Shown in pieces: positions 1 to 10,737 of a stretch of 64,000 nucleotides of DNA. Position 1 is the stretch's first letter. Each line of letters begins with the position of its first letter. Source of the stretch: Lineus longissimus (lineage: Eukaryota > Nemertea > Pilidiophora > Heteronemertea > Lineidae); contig NC_088316.1 of NCBI RefSeq assembly GCF_910592395.1, positions 8,744,001 to 8,808,000 on the forward strand, written 5' to 3'. Under the pieces are notes generated by a model, which was not told the origin of the DNA, searched no databases, and was given only the letters and a program-made list of their open reading frames with translations. The position numbers and the translations under genes are program-made.

Positions 1-2
1 TC

Positions 3-1640
3 CCCAAGAAGTCGCGGAAGTGGAGACTGGTCATCGAACTGTCCACCTTGAATCAGTTCCTCCGGGTCCCCAGCTTCAAGATGGAGACAACCAGGTCAGT
101 AGCGGTCGCGATGCAGCCCAACGATTGGGCTATCTCTCTGGAACTTCAGGACGCGTATTTACACGTCCCGGTCCATCTAGAGTTTCAGCCCTTCCTTCGT
201 TTTTTCTTCGAAGGAAAGGTTTATCAGTTTCAGGCCCTTCCTTTCGGCCTGGCTTCTGCTCCGCTGATTTTAACAACAGTCGTCAAGGCGATTGCCGCGC
301 CTTTTCACGCCATGGGCTTAAAGCTCCATTGCTATCTCGACGACTGGCTGCTACGGCACCAGGCTCATTGCCGTCTGGGAAAGCAGGCAAAGTTTCTGCT
401 CGTCACAACTGGACAGGCAGGGTGGTTGTTAAATTGGGACAAATCCGAGCTGGACGCAGCTCAGGATTATGTCTTCGTGGGGGTGCGATTTCGCACACGA
501 GAGGGCCTGATGTTCCCCCCTCTGGACCGAATTCGCAAGATTCGGTCCTTGGTCGGGATTTTTCGCCGTCAGGACAGCGCCACAGCCCGACAGTTTCTGT
601 CGCTGCTGGGGCTGCTCAATTCGGCAGCAGACCAGGTTCCTTTCGGCCGCCTGTATATGCGCCCACTACAGCTCCTCCTGCTGTCGAGTTGGCGTCCATT
701 CACGGACTCCCTCGACCAGCGGATATTTATCCCGGGGTCTCTCCTGAGGGAGGTGTGGAGTTTTTGGGGTTCGGAGACAGAGCTCCTCCGCGGAGTGCAG
801 CTCAGCTCTCCGTCGCCCCAGATGTCCCTGTTCACGGACGCCTCCCTTTATGGTTGAGGCGCCCATTTGAACGAAGGGGACCTGACCACCAAGGGCACGT
901 GGTCAGAGGGGGATGCGCGTCTCTCGATCAATATCCTCGAGATGCAGGCTGTCATCCTGGCCGTGAGGGCCTTCCCGTATCATCTGAGGGGTCACAGGGT
1001 TTCTCTTTTCTCCGACAATTCGACGGTGGTCGCTTATATTCGGAGACAGGGGGGGGGGACGAGATCCGACACATTGTGCCGTCTCACTTGGGAGCTCCTG
1101 CAGCTTTGTCGCCGCTTGGATATCCAGCTCCTCCCCGTCACATCCCCGGCAAGAGAAATATCTTGGCCGACGCCCTTTCCAGGTCGGACCGTCTGGTCCA
1201 GACAGAGTGGACCCTCCATCGCGAGGTGGTCTCTCGCCTGGGGGCCCTGTTGGATGCTCCGGTCGTGGACTTGTTTGCGACTCGGTTGAACAAGAGGTTC
1301 CCCCTGTACTATTCACCCCTCCCGGACGGGGAGGCCTTGGGAGTGGACAGCCTGTCGTCCTCCTGGGACGGCCTCAATGCTTATGCATACTCGCCAACCC
1401 CTCTGTTGCTACCGGTACTCGACAAGGTGGCCAGTTCACGGGTCAGACTTTGTCTAATAGCACCGTGCTGGCCGAACCAGGCCTGGTTCCCGGTTCTGCT
1501 GGAGCTGCTGACGGATCACCCCCGCCGCCTGCCGGCGTGGGACCGTCTGCTTTATCACCCGATCGGCCGGGTCTATCATCAAGACCCTTCTTTTTACAGG
1601 CTTCACGCCTGGAGGCTGTCGGGTATTTCCTCCGAGAGAG
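3..1640 (+). pseudogene. DIRS reverse transcriptase / RNase H (broken)
   Basis: The RT enters from the left edge in frame 3 with KWRLVIELSTLNQFL, then motif A (LELQDAYLHVPV), motif B (LPFGLASAPL) and the catalytic YLDD in CYLDDWLL near 330-350. RNase H begins at LFTDASLYG near 830 and runs through LEMQAV and FSDNSTVVAYI. Two lesions are visible. A TGA at 855-857 stands where a tryptophan codon is expected, with the same frame continuing into GAHLNEGD. A one-base frame change near 1138 follows LLPV, after which the PGKRNILADALSR motif is read in frame 2, continuing to LHAWRLSG near 1620. The long open frame 20-1882 is therefore composite: only its part after about 1138 is the element's real frame. 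The product would copy element RNA to DNA and remove the RNA template. Confidence 0.85.
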
Positions 1641-2672
1641 AGGCTTTTCGGAAGACGTTATCCGTAAAGCCGCCCAACCTCAGAGACAGTCTACCCTTGA
1701 TTCATACGATAGCAAGTGGGCTGTCTTTCGAGACTGGTGTCGGAACACGGAGTTTCTCCGGTCGCTCCTTCCCTTCCCAACTTCCTCGACTTCTTGAATT
1801 TTCTATTCTCGGTCCGGAAGTTTTCGGTTCAGGGAGTGAAAGGTTATCGCTCCGCCGTTTCGGTCACCTTAAAGCTGACTGAATCGTGGCAACCGTCTTG
1901 GGATGACGCTGTTTCATCGTTGCTTCGCAATATGTCTTTGGAGCATCCTCGCTCCATTCAGCTCTCTCCCAAGTGGGACCTCTCGGTGGTCTTAAGGGCT
2001 CTCATGAAATTTCCATTTGACTCCATGCATCAGTCAGATTTTAAAGATCTGACCTTTAAGACCATTTTCCTGGTGGCTTTGGCCACGGCACAGCGGCAGT
2101 CTGAGCTCCATGCTTTAGCCTTTGATAAATTGGCTTTCACTGAGAGGGGCGCGGTCCTAGAATGCGTCCCAGGCTTTCTGGCTAAAAACCAGGCGCCGCA
2201 CACCTCCTGGCGCCCGGTTTTTATCCCCTCTTTATCGGCTACGGTCTCTAGAGACCTCCTGGACAGAACTCTCTGTCCTGTTAGGGCATTGAAGTTCTAT
2301 TCTTATAAGACTAAGGAGCCTGCTGTTCGCCTAGGCAGGAAGCGCCTCTTTTTGTCTTATAGAGAGGGGTTTACTAGGGAGATAGCTACAGCCACAGTCG
2401 CCAGATGGTTGGTGGCCACCATCCGGATGGCCTATTCTATGACACTCGTTTCTCCAGAGCTTCGTCGCCTAAGCGCCATTACGGCCCACGAGATTCGGGC
2501 CATTTCTACTTCGTGGGCCGAGTATAAGGGAGTGGCGCTGAACGAGGTTTTAGATGCGGCTACGTGGAGTTCTCACTATACATTCTCCCAGTATTATATG
2601 CGCGATTGTTCCAAGTTAACAGACGGTATGCTGTCTCTTGGTCCAATTGTCGCCGCTCAGCACGTGGTCTAG
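1597..2672 (+). pseudogene. DIRS tyrosine recombinase (one frameshift)
   Basis: The N-terminal core-binding part is read in frame 1 (LEAVGYFLRERGFSEDVI, then STLDSYDSKWAVFRDWC). Near 1750 the sense moves to frame 3, which runs to a TAG at 2670-2672. The catalytic domain shows the first arginine in ATAQRQSELHAL, the H-x-x-R pair in HEIRAISTSW and the nucleophile tyrosine region in FSQYYMRD. Family members integrate a circular DNA copy without target duplication. The overlap with the upstream RT/RNase H ORF is usual for DIRS. The single frame change near 1750 looks like decay. The catalytic R-H-R-Y set is otherwise present. Confidence 0.85.
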
Positions 2673-3192
2673 GTGTTTCCCTGCCTAGACCACTCGTCGA
2701 TTTTCTCTCCTGCTGGTTGTCTTGTCCTCCCTCCCTTTTAAGCGGGGGGGGGGGGGTTCTATATACTGTCGCCGGGTCTTCGGGCCTGCGCGTTCACCCC
2801 GTCCAGCTGTCCTAGGGTTCAGCCACCTAGGACTTTTGAGAGTTAATCAGTGAGGCCGCTCCAGGTTATTCTGGGGCGTGCTCTCCTTCTTGTAAAAAAA
2901 AAAAAAAGAATTTTTTTCCGCAATTGTATCTCTTGACGATATGTGCTGAGCTTATACCGTGTTGAGGTGGTTTTGTCCCCGTCTAGGAGGGGATGGGTTT
3001 TCCCAGTTACGCTTCCCTTTGTTGTCAAAGGGCCTGTTGACCTCTAGCCCGGGTCTCCCCCAAGCATTCTTTCTCTGGGTTCCCTGGTCTCACCCGTTGG
3101 GTTCTGCTGCGCAGCTTGGAGACAGTTCACTTCACTACATGGTAAGTCACCGTTTACCCTCCTTTCTTTGGTTGTTGGTATTCGATGGAAAA

Positions 3193-3280
3193 GTCTGACC
3201 TGGGTAGAGTATGAACGACATAAAATTTCCATTTCCTGTGGAAATGTCATTTTATTAGTTCATACCTACCCAGGTCAGAC
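3193..3280. repeat. Internal palindrome of the DIRS 3' end
   Basis: The segment starts GTCTGACCTGGGTA and ends TACCCAGGTCAGAC. The arms meet near 3236 around TTTCCTGTGGAAA and differ by a few bases. Its right arm is the reverse complement of the terminal copy at 3481-3534. This is the expected internal complementary region that templates the terminal repeats during DIRS circle formation. Confidence 0.75.
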
Positions 3281-3480
3281 TACCCGCCCTGCCTGTCCCC
3301 ACAGCAACGGGACTTACTCGGTGCGCTCGAGTAATAAGTACTAGTGAATGGCAGCTCTCACGAGGCAGAGGCTGTATAGGGGCGCCGCCTAGGTGTAGCT
3401 AAGCGAACTAGCTAAGAGATTTCTATTATAAATAGATTATTTCTTCCTCGGGTGTGTCCGAATGGAGTACACATGCAAAA

Positions 3481-3534
3481 GTCTGACCTGGGTAGGTATG
3501 AACTAATAAAATGACATTTCCACAGGAAATGGAA
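3481..3534 (+). repeat. Right terminal repeat of the DIRS element
   Basis: The sequence from GTCTGACCTGGGTAGG to GGAAATGGAAATT is the exact reverse complement of about 3226-3280. It marks the right end of the element. Confidence 0.7.
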
Positions 3535-3842
3535 ATTCAAAACAATGGGTGAGGTCAAGTCCTGAGTTTATTTGGGTTGAGTTTAAGTTAAATTTACTAA
3601 GAGTTAACCTGAACTCTTTACCCAAGGTTGAGGTAAACTCTGAGTAAACTCTGAATATACCCTAGGTTAACCCTGATGTAACTTTAAGATAACCCTCGAG
3701 TAACCAATGGGGATTCCCCTACACTAGAGCAGATTCCATGAATCCTGAATCTAGGAATCTATGCATGCTTCTGACAGTATTACAGTTGCATGCATCACAT
3801 TGTAATGCATGCTGTCTTGTTGAGCTGTACTTGTAATTCAAG

Positions 3843-4097
3843 ATGGATAAGGGCAAAAGGAGATTTCGGTGGAATATACAGAAGATGCTCGAGGCTTTGA
3901 CTTATCTCAGGGAAAACCATCACAAGTTCAAGCTTGCGAAGAGGTATCAGACACTTACTGACTTTTTTAATGATGCAGGGGCTCTTTTCAATGTAGCAGG
4001 AACTGTCGTAGAGAACATGGTCAAAAATCTTGCCAAGGAATTCCGTGTTGTTATGAAGGAGAACATGCTGTTAGGGGCTGGTACTGATGAATTATGA
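3843..4097 (+). pseudogene. Harbinger Myb/SANT-like DNA-binding protein, N-terminal part
   Basis: The 84-residue frame starts MDKGKRRFRWNIQKMLEAL and has the spacing of a trihelix Myb/SANT-like domain: FRWNIQKMLEALTYL, then DFFNDAGALF, then MVKNLAKEFRVV. Such proteins bind the transposon ends and help the transposase into the nucleus (family knowledge). The frame stops at 4097, earlier than a full Myb-like partner, and probable C-terminal sequence resumes in another frame at 4298. The ATG at 3843 is the first in frame. Domain assignment is by eye. Confidence 0.5.
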
Positions 4098-4297
4098 CCA
4101 GATTTGCAGATTTGCAGTTGAGGAATTCAGAGGAACTTTTTGAATGCTTCCAGTCGTATTATGATTTGTGTTTTCTGAAAGGAGGAGCAGCCTGTCCAGA
4201 CGTTATTATCACACCAACTGCTGGTGCTGTGAGGCCAGTACACCTTTTCAAAAATGGAAACAAATGATCCATCAGTCCCTGCCCATCACTAGTAGAT

Positions 4298-4531
4298 TTG
4301 GTGGAAAAAGATGGACCTGTCGAAGTACCACCGGTACCCAACTTTGGTTCTTTTGCATTCAGTAGTCGCAGTTCTACGGCTACCCCCTCCTCACCTGCAT
4401 GCATGACACCTCCGGAGTTTGAAAAAGCCCCGTCAACTTTAAGACAATCATCCAATAAGAAGACAAAGACTGATGTCCTGGAGTCAGCTGTTAATTCACA
4501 AGAGCAGTATATTGAAGTACTCAAGAAATAG
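4298..4531 (+). pseudogene. Possible C-terminal remnant of the Harbinger Myb-like protein
   Basis: The open frame contains a serine/threonine/proline-rich stretch (SSRSSTATPSSPA), a basic cluster (SSNKKTKTD) and the helical end LESAVNSQEQYIEVLKK, and stops at a TAG that is followed in frame by further helical residues. This low-complexity linker plus terminal helix is common downstream of Myb/SANT-like domains in Harbinger-linked proteins. It has no independent domain, so the link to 3843-4097 is inferred from position and composition. Confidence 0.3.
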
Positions 4532-5040
4532 AACGAAATCCTTCAGGCGCTTGTTTGAGAAGTTAGCCTGATCAGGGAAGCAGTCAGTTACTCAAGTGGA
4601 GTCCAGTTTCGAGATGTTACGCTTGATCATCATGCTGATATGTGAGTGAAAACATTCAGAGATAGACTACTACTGAGTGAATCCTATGCTAATGAAGAGT
4701 ACAAGCAGGGACTAAAAAACATTGGACATAACAACCTAGGCTTGGCTACAGTGGAACCTCCTAATTCAGGACACTCTGTAGGGACACCTCTCAAGTTTAA
4801 GACCACTCAATCAGCAGTCCTAACTTCCTCCTATCCAATCAAAATAACCTCTGTTTGTAATAAAGTCATCTCTAAATTAAGTACAGCCAGGTCCTGCATA
4901 ACCTGATGGTGTCCTTGATAGGGAGCTTCTACTGTATTCATACAAGTTGTAACCAAAGGTTAACTGAGTTTAGCTTAGTTATGAACTTTTTTGTGATTTT
5001 TCAAGTTACTGAAAAGTAATTAGTAATTAGTAATTAGTAA

Positions 5041-6943
5041 TATGAAGGGTAAATCATTTCTTGTGCCAAAATGGTGGATGACAAGGTCGATAAGACCGAG
5101 ATAGCGAATGTTTTTGCTGAAAAGTATGAGAGACTGTATTCCTCGGTCTCGTATGAAGAGAATAAAATGAGGGCACTGATGGAGGATATAAATGCTAGGA
5201 TTGGGTCCCCTGAACACGGGGATAAATGTGGAAATCACGTTGTAACTACGAACGAAGTGAAGAATGCAATCCTGCTTCTGAATAAAGGGAAGCATGAGGG
5301 TGATCATTCTCTTTATACGGACCATTTTATCAACAGTAATGATTCACTTAAGGAGAAACTGGCCATACTTTTCAGCGCAATGATTGTTCATGCTTATGTA
5401 CCTTTGCGTATGAAAGAGTCCACGATATTGCCAATTCCAAAAGATAAACGTAAATCACTGTGTAACTCAGACAACTACAGAGGGATTGCTCTGAGCAGCA
5501 TTTTAGGAAAGGTACTAGATAATATTCTGCTTGTAAAATACAAAGACGTGTTCTCATCCAGTAGCATGCAGTTTGGTTTCAAAAAGAAAATGTCCACTAC
5601 TCAATGTACCTACGTATTGAACGAAACAATACAGTATTACAGAAACAGAGGGTCTGGGGTGTATACTATGCTACTTGATGCATCCAAGGCATTCGACAGG
5701 GTGAACTATATCAAACTTTTCAAACTTTTGTTAAAAAAAGGGTGCTGCCCTCTAGTTGCGAGATTTCTGGCGGTGTTATACACGGAACAAAACGTCAGCG
5801 TGTCATGGAATAGAAAAAAGAGTGCCACATTTGGAGTGAGAAATGGTGTGAAACAGGGCGGAGTTCTCTCCCCTATACTTTTTTGCATTTACATTGATGA
5901 GCTGTTAGAGAGACTTAAAAGTGTCGGTTTTGGGTGTTACATTGGTTCGATGTTAATGGGTGTTTTAGCACACGCAGATGACATTGTCATCCTAGCGCCG
6001 ACTAGGTACGGGTTACGGAAACTACTGTGTGTATGTAGCGATTTTTCGATTGATTATAATGTGATCTTTAACCCTGAAAAGAGCCAGCTTCTATACTTTA
6101 GTGCAGATGGTGTACTGCGCGACCACCTTCCAATGCAATGGTCTGGGCAGAATATCGTTGTTAGCGAAAATGCGATTCATCTTGGGACACTTCATTGGTA
6201 CTGATTCATTAGAGAGAAATTTAGATAGTTCTGTGGCTATGATTTACTCTCGTAGTCACAATTTAATATCTGTGTTTGGTCATTGTTTCTCTCATATCAA
6301 ATACAAGCTATTCAAATCATTTGCAATGGCCCTGTATGGCTGTGTCTTATTGGACTTCACTCCTAGGAAACTAGAAAAAGGGTTGTAGCGTGGCGGAAAT
6401 GTGTCCGAAAATTTTTTAATTTGCCATATATGACCCACAGGAACCTGCTTCCTCTGATCTGTGTTGATACACCATTTGACATACAGCTGTACGCACGCTT
6501 CGTTAAATTCATGTACTCGGTTCTAAATAGCGAAAACGAGCTTGTTAGGAGATGTGGCCAGTTGGCACTCGAGGGTAGTAGATCTACGGTATTAAAAAAC
6601 ATTGCAATACTATGTGAGAAAGCGAACTGTTGTAGAGATGACGTATGTTATGTAGATGTAAGACGACTTGAAAATGTAGATCAGTCAGTCAAGGATAATG
6701 CGGGTGTTATAAGAGACTTGGTCATTATGAAGGAAGAAAGGAACTTTGAAATTCTGGAGAAGGAAGAGATTGAGTTTATCTTGGCTGATCTGTGTGTGGG
6801 GTAGGGTGAATATCAAGGTGTAAAGACAATTTTGTCTTTTTCTGTTCTCTTTTGTTGTAGCACATCACTTTGTATCTGCACTTGCAGCTTTTGATTGTAC
6901 TTGTTAGTACGAATAAAGAACTATAATAATAATAATAATAATT
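5041..6943 (+). mobile_element. APE-type LINE, 5'-truncated copy nested in Harbinger
   Basis: The copy begins just upstream of the RT N-terminus and ends in GAATAAAGAACTATAATAATAA with an AAT-repeat tail. The motif GTAATTAGT occurs on both sides (repeated just before 5041 and once after the tail near 6948), a plausible target duplication, although the left side is a local tandem repeat. The protein is clearly of the same family as the LINE at 25711-28835: both share EKYE-LY-SVSY and the IPKD motif. The endonuclease and ORF1 are missing here. Confidence 0.75.
5071..6804 (+). pseudogene. LINE reverse transcriptase with C-terminal domain (two frameshifts)
   Basis: The RT fingers and palm are read in one frame from 5071 to about 6185: NYRGIALSS, FGFKKKMSTTQCTY, MLLDASKAFDRVNY (motif A), NGVKQGGVLSPILF (motif B) and AHADDIVIL (motif C, with histidine in place of the usual tyrosine of YADD). 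Near 6185 the sense shifts to frame 2 (GTDSLERNLDSSVAM) and near 6380 back to frame 1, ending at a TAG at 6802-6804. The C-terminal domain contains LPYMTHRNLLP. The enzyme would prime reverse transcription on nicked target DNA. This copy cannot make a full product. Confidence 0.85.
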
Positions 6944-7796
6944 AATGTAATTAGTGGATTTTAGCCTGCCAGTAATTTGACATTTTGTATACAAGTTACT
7001 AAAAAGTATAGCAGTAGCTCTGCTCATCAAAGTTATTTTCATAGTAATTACACGTAATTCACAAATAATTTTATCTAGTATGGGACTTCATGATCTGCCT
7101 TGAGTTGGGGCAAAATTTAGTTATTGGTAGTTTTTTTGTATGTTATTGTTACGTGCTGTCGCCTTGTATAAAACACATACAATTTTAGTTGAACAAAACT
7201 AGTTTTAATACACGCTGGGATTTCGTTGTCTTATATCTCAAGTTTATAGCAACGAGTTCTCAGGATTTTAGTCGAAAAAATTGGTGAATCTATTGTGCAG
7301 CACACAAGTTGCAATGGTGCATTGAGCAGCAAACACAGGGCCATGCTTTGCCGGATACCGATTCTCCTTTATCTGATTCATTCGCCATTTCAGTTCAGTA
7401 GCCCCAATAGTGCGTTAAACGATTTGACGAATTCTAGTACCAGGCCTCTCAATTACATGATTCCTACACCGTATAACGGTGTAGGCCGTACAGGATGTCT
7501 CCAAATTAGGTCTTTTTTTTTTCTTTTTTTTTTTTTTAGAAATAATATGACCCCTGAAGCGTTTTTTGACCCCTAACATAACCAAATCTCATCCAAATGG
7601 CCTAATTTTATAGTTTTACCCTAAAATTATGATTTTTCGGGTGTATGTGGTGGTATCAGTCACTAACTTTGATTTATGACATCGCTGTTCAGGCAAATTG
7701 GCGCGATGAAATGTCCCCAAATTAAGCTAAAAATTTTAAAAAACATGTCCCCCAAAATAGGCTAAAAAAATACAGGGTGAAGAGGTCTCAACGTAA

Positions 7797-8609
7797 TTAA
7801 AAGGCCTGAGTACAACGATTGTTGAAAGCAAACTGGTCTGGTTGAAGGTTGTGTCCTATACAAGGGACCAAAACAGCAGGGTGCAAATTCCTGTAAGCAG
7901 CATCAGCAAGTACAACATGGTTATCCGGGAGTTGATCCAAATATGTCATGAAGTCTTCATCCAATTCAGTAGCTGTCTTGTAGTGTGTAGATCCAGGAAG
8001 CCCTGTGAAATGATGACGTACTCTGCCAAACTTTTCTACCACATATCGGGCGTTGATGGGGTCACAACATTCACCAGGTCGGCCACAGTAATAGGCGTCA
8101 CCCCCATGGTCTGGACGCTGAGTTTTTATGATTACATCGTCCTAGTACAGGACAACATGTTTTTCAACACCGTGAACATCTACAAGAACTGTACTTCACT
8201 GATCGAGTTCTTCCTCCTGTGGAAAAGATATGTGTTCACCAGCTATATCCATGAAGAAGTCTGACACTTCCTTGCTGTATAGTATGGCTGTTGATTTTGC
8301 AATGCCCTGCGTATATCCTACTTGTTGATGGTAGCCACCTGAGGCCTAGTACAACAAAAAAGTCTGCATTCTCTTCTGAGCAGTGGAACGATACCTCTTG
8401 TTTCCCCCTCCTTGCAGTTCCCTCCAGCCTTGGTATTCCTCACAAAAGTGATCAAACTCTTCATCTGTAAGTCGCAAGTGCCTGTGCACTGGTTCTTCGC
8501 TATAAGTGCGCCTTCTGATGAAGTTTTCTTGCCTTTCTTGGGCAAGAGCTTGTAGGACAGGCATAAAAAACATGGCTGACAGCGTTTCTGCCTCCAAAAC
8601 TTTACTCAA
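7797..8609 (-). pseudogene. PIF/Harbinger DDE_4 transposase remnant
   Basis: Two minus-strand open frames are separated by stops and frame changes. 8346-8609 has an N-terminal DDE_4-type region (LRLTDEEFDHFCEEYQG and RYRSTAQKRMQTFLLY). 7797-8042 holds the catalytic core end: LPGSTHYKTATELDEDF and the aspartate motif LADAAYRNLHPAVLVPC, equivalent to the family's GDSAYPLLPWLLTPF block. Between them, residues such as VDVHGVEKHVV and GRPGECCDPINARYV can be read in fragments. The enzyme family cuts and pastes the element at 3-bp A/T-rich sites. The number of breaks rules out function in this copy. Confidence 0.65.
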
Positions 8610-8677
8610 AAATTGACTTCTTCCCGAGTAAACTCTGAGTTAACTCCCAGGGGGTTAAGTTTACCCTAATGCATTCT

Positions 8678-10720
8678 TCAAGTCATTATTTTCAAAGATG
8701 GCAATGCAGCACCCAAACCCTCAAAAGAAGCATCAGTGTGAACTTCGAATGGAAGGGACGGATCAGCCATCTTCAACACTGCCGCATTGGTGAGATTCTC
8801 CTTCAACATCATAAATGCCTCCTCACACCCATGGGTCCAGCGTTCGCCAAATGGTTCCTTCGCAGAAGCGCGATCGATCGCCATCCCCCCGCCTGGTTTC
8901 TTCTTGGTGTAACCCTTCAGAAGGCTCGTCAGTGGTTCAGATATCTTGGCGTAGCCCTTGATGAATCTTCGGTAATACCCTGAAAATCCTAACCAACTTT
9001 TCATCTCAGACTGGTTCTGTGGGCGGGGCCAATCGGTGACAGCAGCAATCTTCCCCGGGTCAGTGGACACACCATCTGCCGACACCACATGACCTAAATA
9101 ATGGACAGATCTCCTAAAGAACTGACACTTCTGCAAATTTAACTTCAAACCATGACTACGTAGGCGTGCAAAAACCTTCCTCAATCTCTGCTTATGTTCC
9201 TCCAATGTGTCTGAAAACACAATTAAATCATCAAGGAAAGCCACTAATTCTTCCAAATTGAGGTCACCCATTGCATGTTCCATTATCCGCTGAAATGTGG
9301 CTGGGCTGTTACACAGTCCCTGAGGCAATCGAAGAAACTCAAACAATCCAAAGGGACAAACAAAAGCGCTGAATTGACGATGCTCAGGTTTTAGCTTTAC
9401 GTGGTAAAAGCCAGATTTCAAATCTATTGCAGAAAACCATTTCGCCCCAGACAACCGCTGAAATGCCTGCTCTACGAGTGGGAGACTATAAGCGTCCTTA
9501 ACTGTGAGCCGATTTAACCTACGGTAGTCTACCGTAAGCCTCAAAGCGCCAGATTTCATTCGAACCAAAACCACTGGGCTAGCGTACGGACTCCTTGACT
9601 CTTGAATTATCTTTGCATCGAGTAACTCCCTAATATGTCGCCGGACATCCTCAAAGTCAGCGGCACGGATGGGTCGACATCGCTCCTTGAATGGTACATC
9701 ACTGGTTAAATGGATGCTATGCTCTGTAGGTGACTCGCCGATATCGAACTCATGGGCTGAAAAAACATCTTGATTTTCCTCGAGCAGCCGCCGAGCGCGA
9801 TCCTTCCACTCTGGGCTCAGGTCACTGTCAAATTCTACATCTTCAAACATACTCTTGTTTCCATTAGGCGCGACCGCTGGGCTGACATCAACACGCTGAC
9901 ACTCAACTCGAACCTGATCCTTTTCCTCCCCTCGGCCAATGGACCTCACCCAAGAAGGAAGAGACAGTTCTCCCAACAATGTACGCCGATGAATCCACAC
10001 GGTCTTTGACGTGGGGTTGTACACAGAGATCTTCACCTTACCCCTCGGCCCTCCTGGCATAGTTACCAAAGAACATCCAATGAGTAAACCATCCTCACGA
10101 TCCTCACAACCTTCAAACAGTGCTGGATATGGCTCACCCACGGCACAATGACGGGAGATACCATTTACCTTAACGGAACAACCAGGGTCAACTTTAATTG
10201 ACCTGTTACCGGAAAGCTTCACAAGTCCGACATGACCTGAATCAGGATCACAAAACCTACGTGAGAGTGTTGCAGCTTTGCAAACAGCAATGATGTGTTT
10301 AGGTACGCCACCCAAACTGGACTCACAAACATCCCTAAGGACATTAGTGCCAACCAACAAAGGGAGTTTCTTCGAATACGCCCTGTCTTCGCAGATAAGG
10401 GCCAAAACCTGACGAGAACCATGGAAAAGCCCTGGTAACTCTAAATCCAACTCCACAAAACCTAGGTAAGGAATTCTATTTCCACCAGCACCCTCAACCA
10501 CCAACATATCAGACAGCGGCCTCATTGGCAGAATACCAAGACAATTATCCTTATAGAAACCATATGAGAGGGTAGTGACCTGTGACCCTGAATCAAGGAG
10601 ACAATCACACTCCACTCCCTGTACCAAACCACGGGTTTCAGACCTACGACCTACACGTCGCGACAGTATGCTGCTGCTGTTAAATGGTGCCTTAGGGTTA
10701 TTGGCGACTCGAGATTGCAC
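8678..10720 (-). pseudogene. Gypsy pol: protease and reverse transcriptase, truncated in RNase H
   Basis: The aspartic protease is marked by CDCLLDSGSQVTTLSY near the N-terminus. The RT follows with YASPVVLVRMKSGALRLTVD, SAIDLKSGFYHVKL (motif A), LPQGLCNSPATFQRIM (motif B) and AFLDDLIVFSDT (LDD, motif C). The connection region has YRRFIKGYAKI. RNase H starts at FEVHTDASFEGLGAAL and then the sense is lost within a few codons, at the junction with other DNA. The frame is otherwise open over 680 codons, with no internal stop, so this region is young or was lightly decayed. Pol is in a different frame from gag, as in elements that use frameshifting. The listed start is only where an alternative start codon occurs. 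Confidence 0.88.
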
Positions 10721-10737
10721 CTCAGCCCGAGTCCCAC

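Larger units (their letters stand above)
1..3534 (+). mobile_element. DIRS-like tyrosine-recombinase retrotransposon, left end outside window
   Basis: The order of domains is reverse transcriptase, RNase H, then tyrosine recombinase, with no integrase or LTR, which defines the DIRS order. The 3' end carries complementary repeats: a short head-to-head palindrome at 3193-3280 and a further copy of one arm at 3481-3534. This matches the inverted terminal repeat plus internal complementary region of DIRS elements. The left terminal repeat and any gag ORF lie before base 1. The coding part has at least one in-frame stop and two frame breaks, so this copy is not autonomous. The right boundary is set where the repeated arm ends, near 3534. 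Confidence 0.88.
3574..8666. mobile_element. PIF/Harbinger DNA transposon, decayed, with nested LINE
   Basis: Two convergent coding remnants of the standard Harbinger pair are present: a Myb/SANT-like protein on the plus strand (3843 onward) and a DDE_4 transposase on the minus strand (7797-8609). The ends resemble each other in inverted orientation: the left starts GGGTTGAGTTTAAG with AGAGTTAAC about 25 bases in, and the reverse complement of the right starts GGGTAAACTTAACC with GAGTTAAC at a similar offset. I could not fix a target duplication, so the boundaries are approximate. The element carries a LINE at 5041-6943. Its right end abuts a Gypsy pol that stops inside RNase H, so it, or a rearrangement with it, truncated that element. 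Confidence 0.65.

Noticed and set aside
20-1882. 620-codon ORF as a single protein
   Set aside because: Only its last part is sense. The RT motifs with YLDD are in a different frame, so the ORF is a composite of shadow and real sequence.
8346-8609. Independent small protein
   Set aside because: Its motifs and position make it the N-terminal part of the Harbinger transposase continued at 7797-8042.
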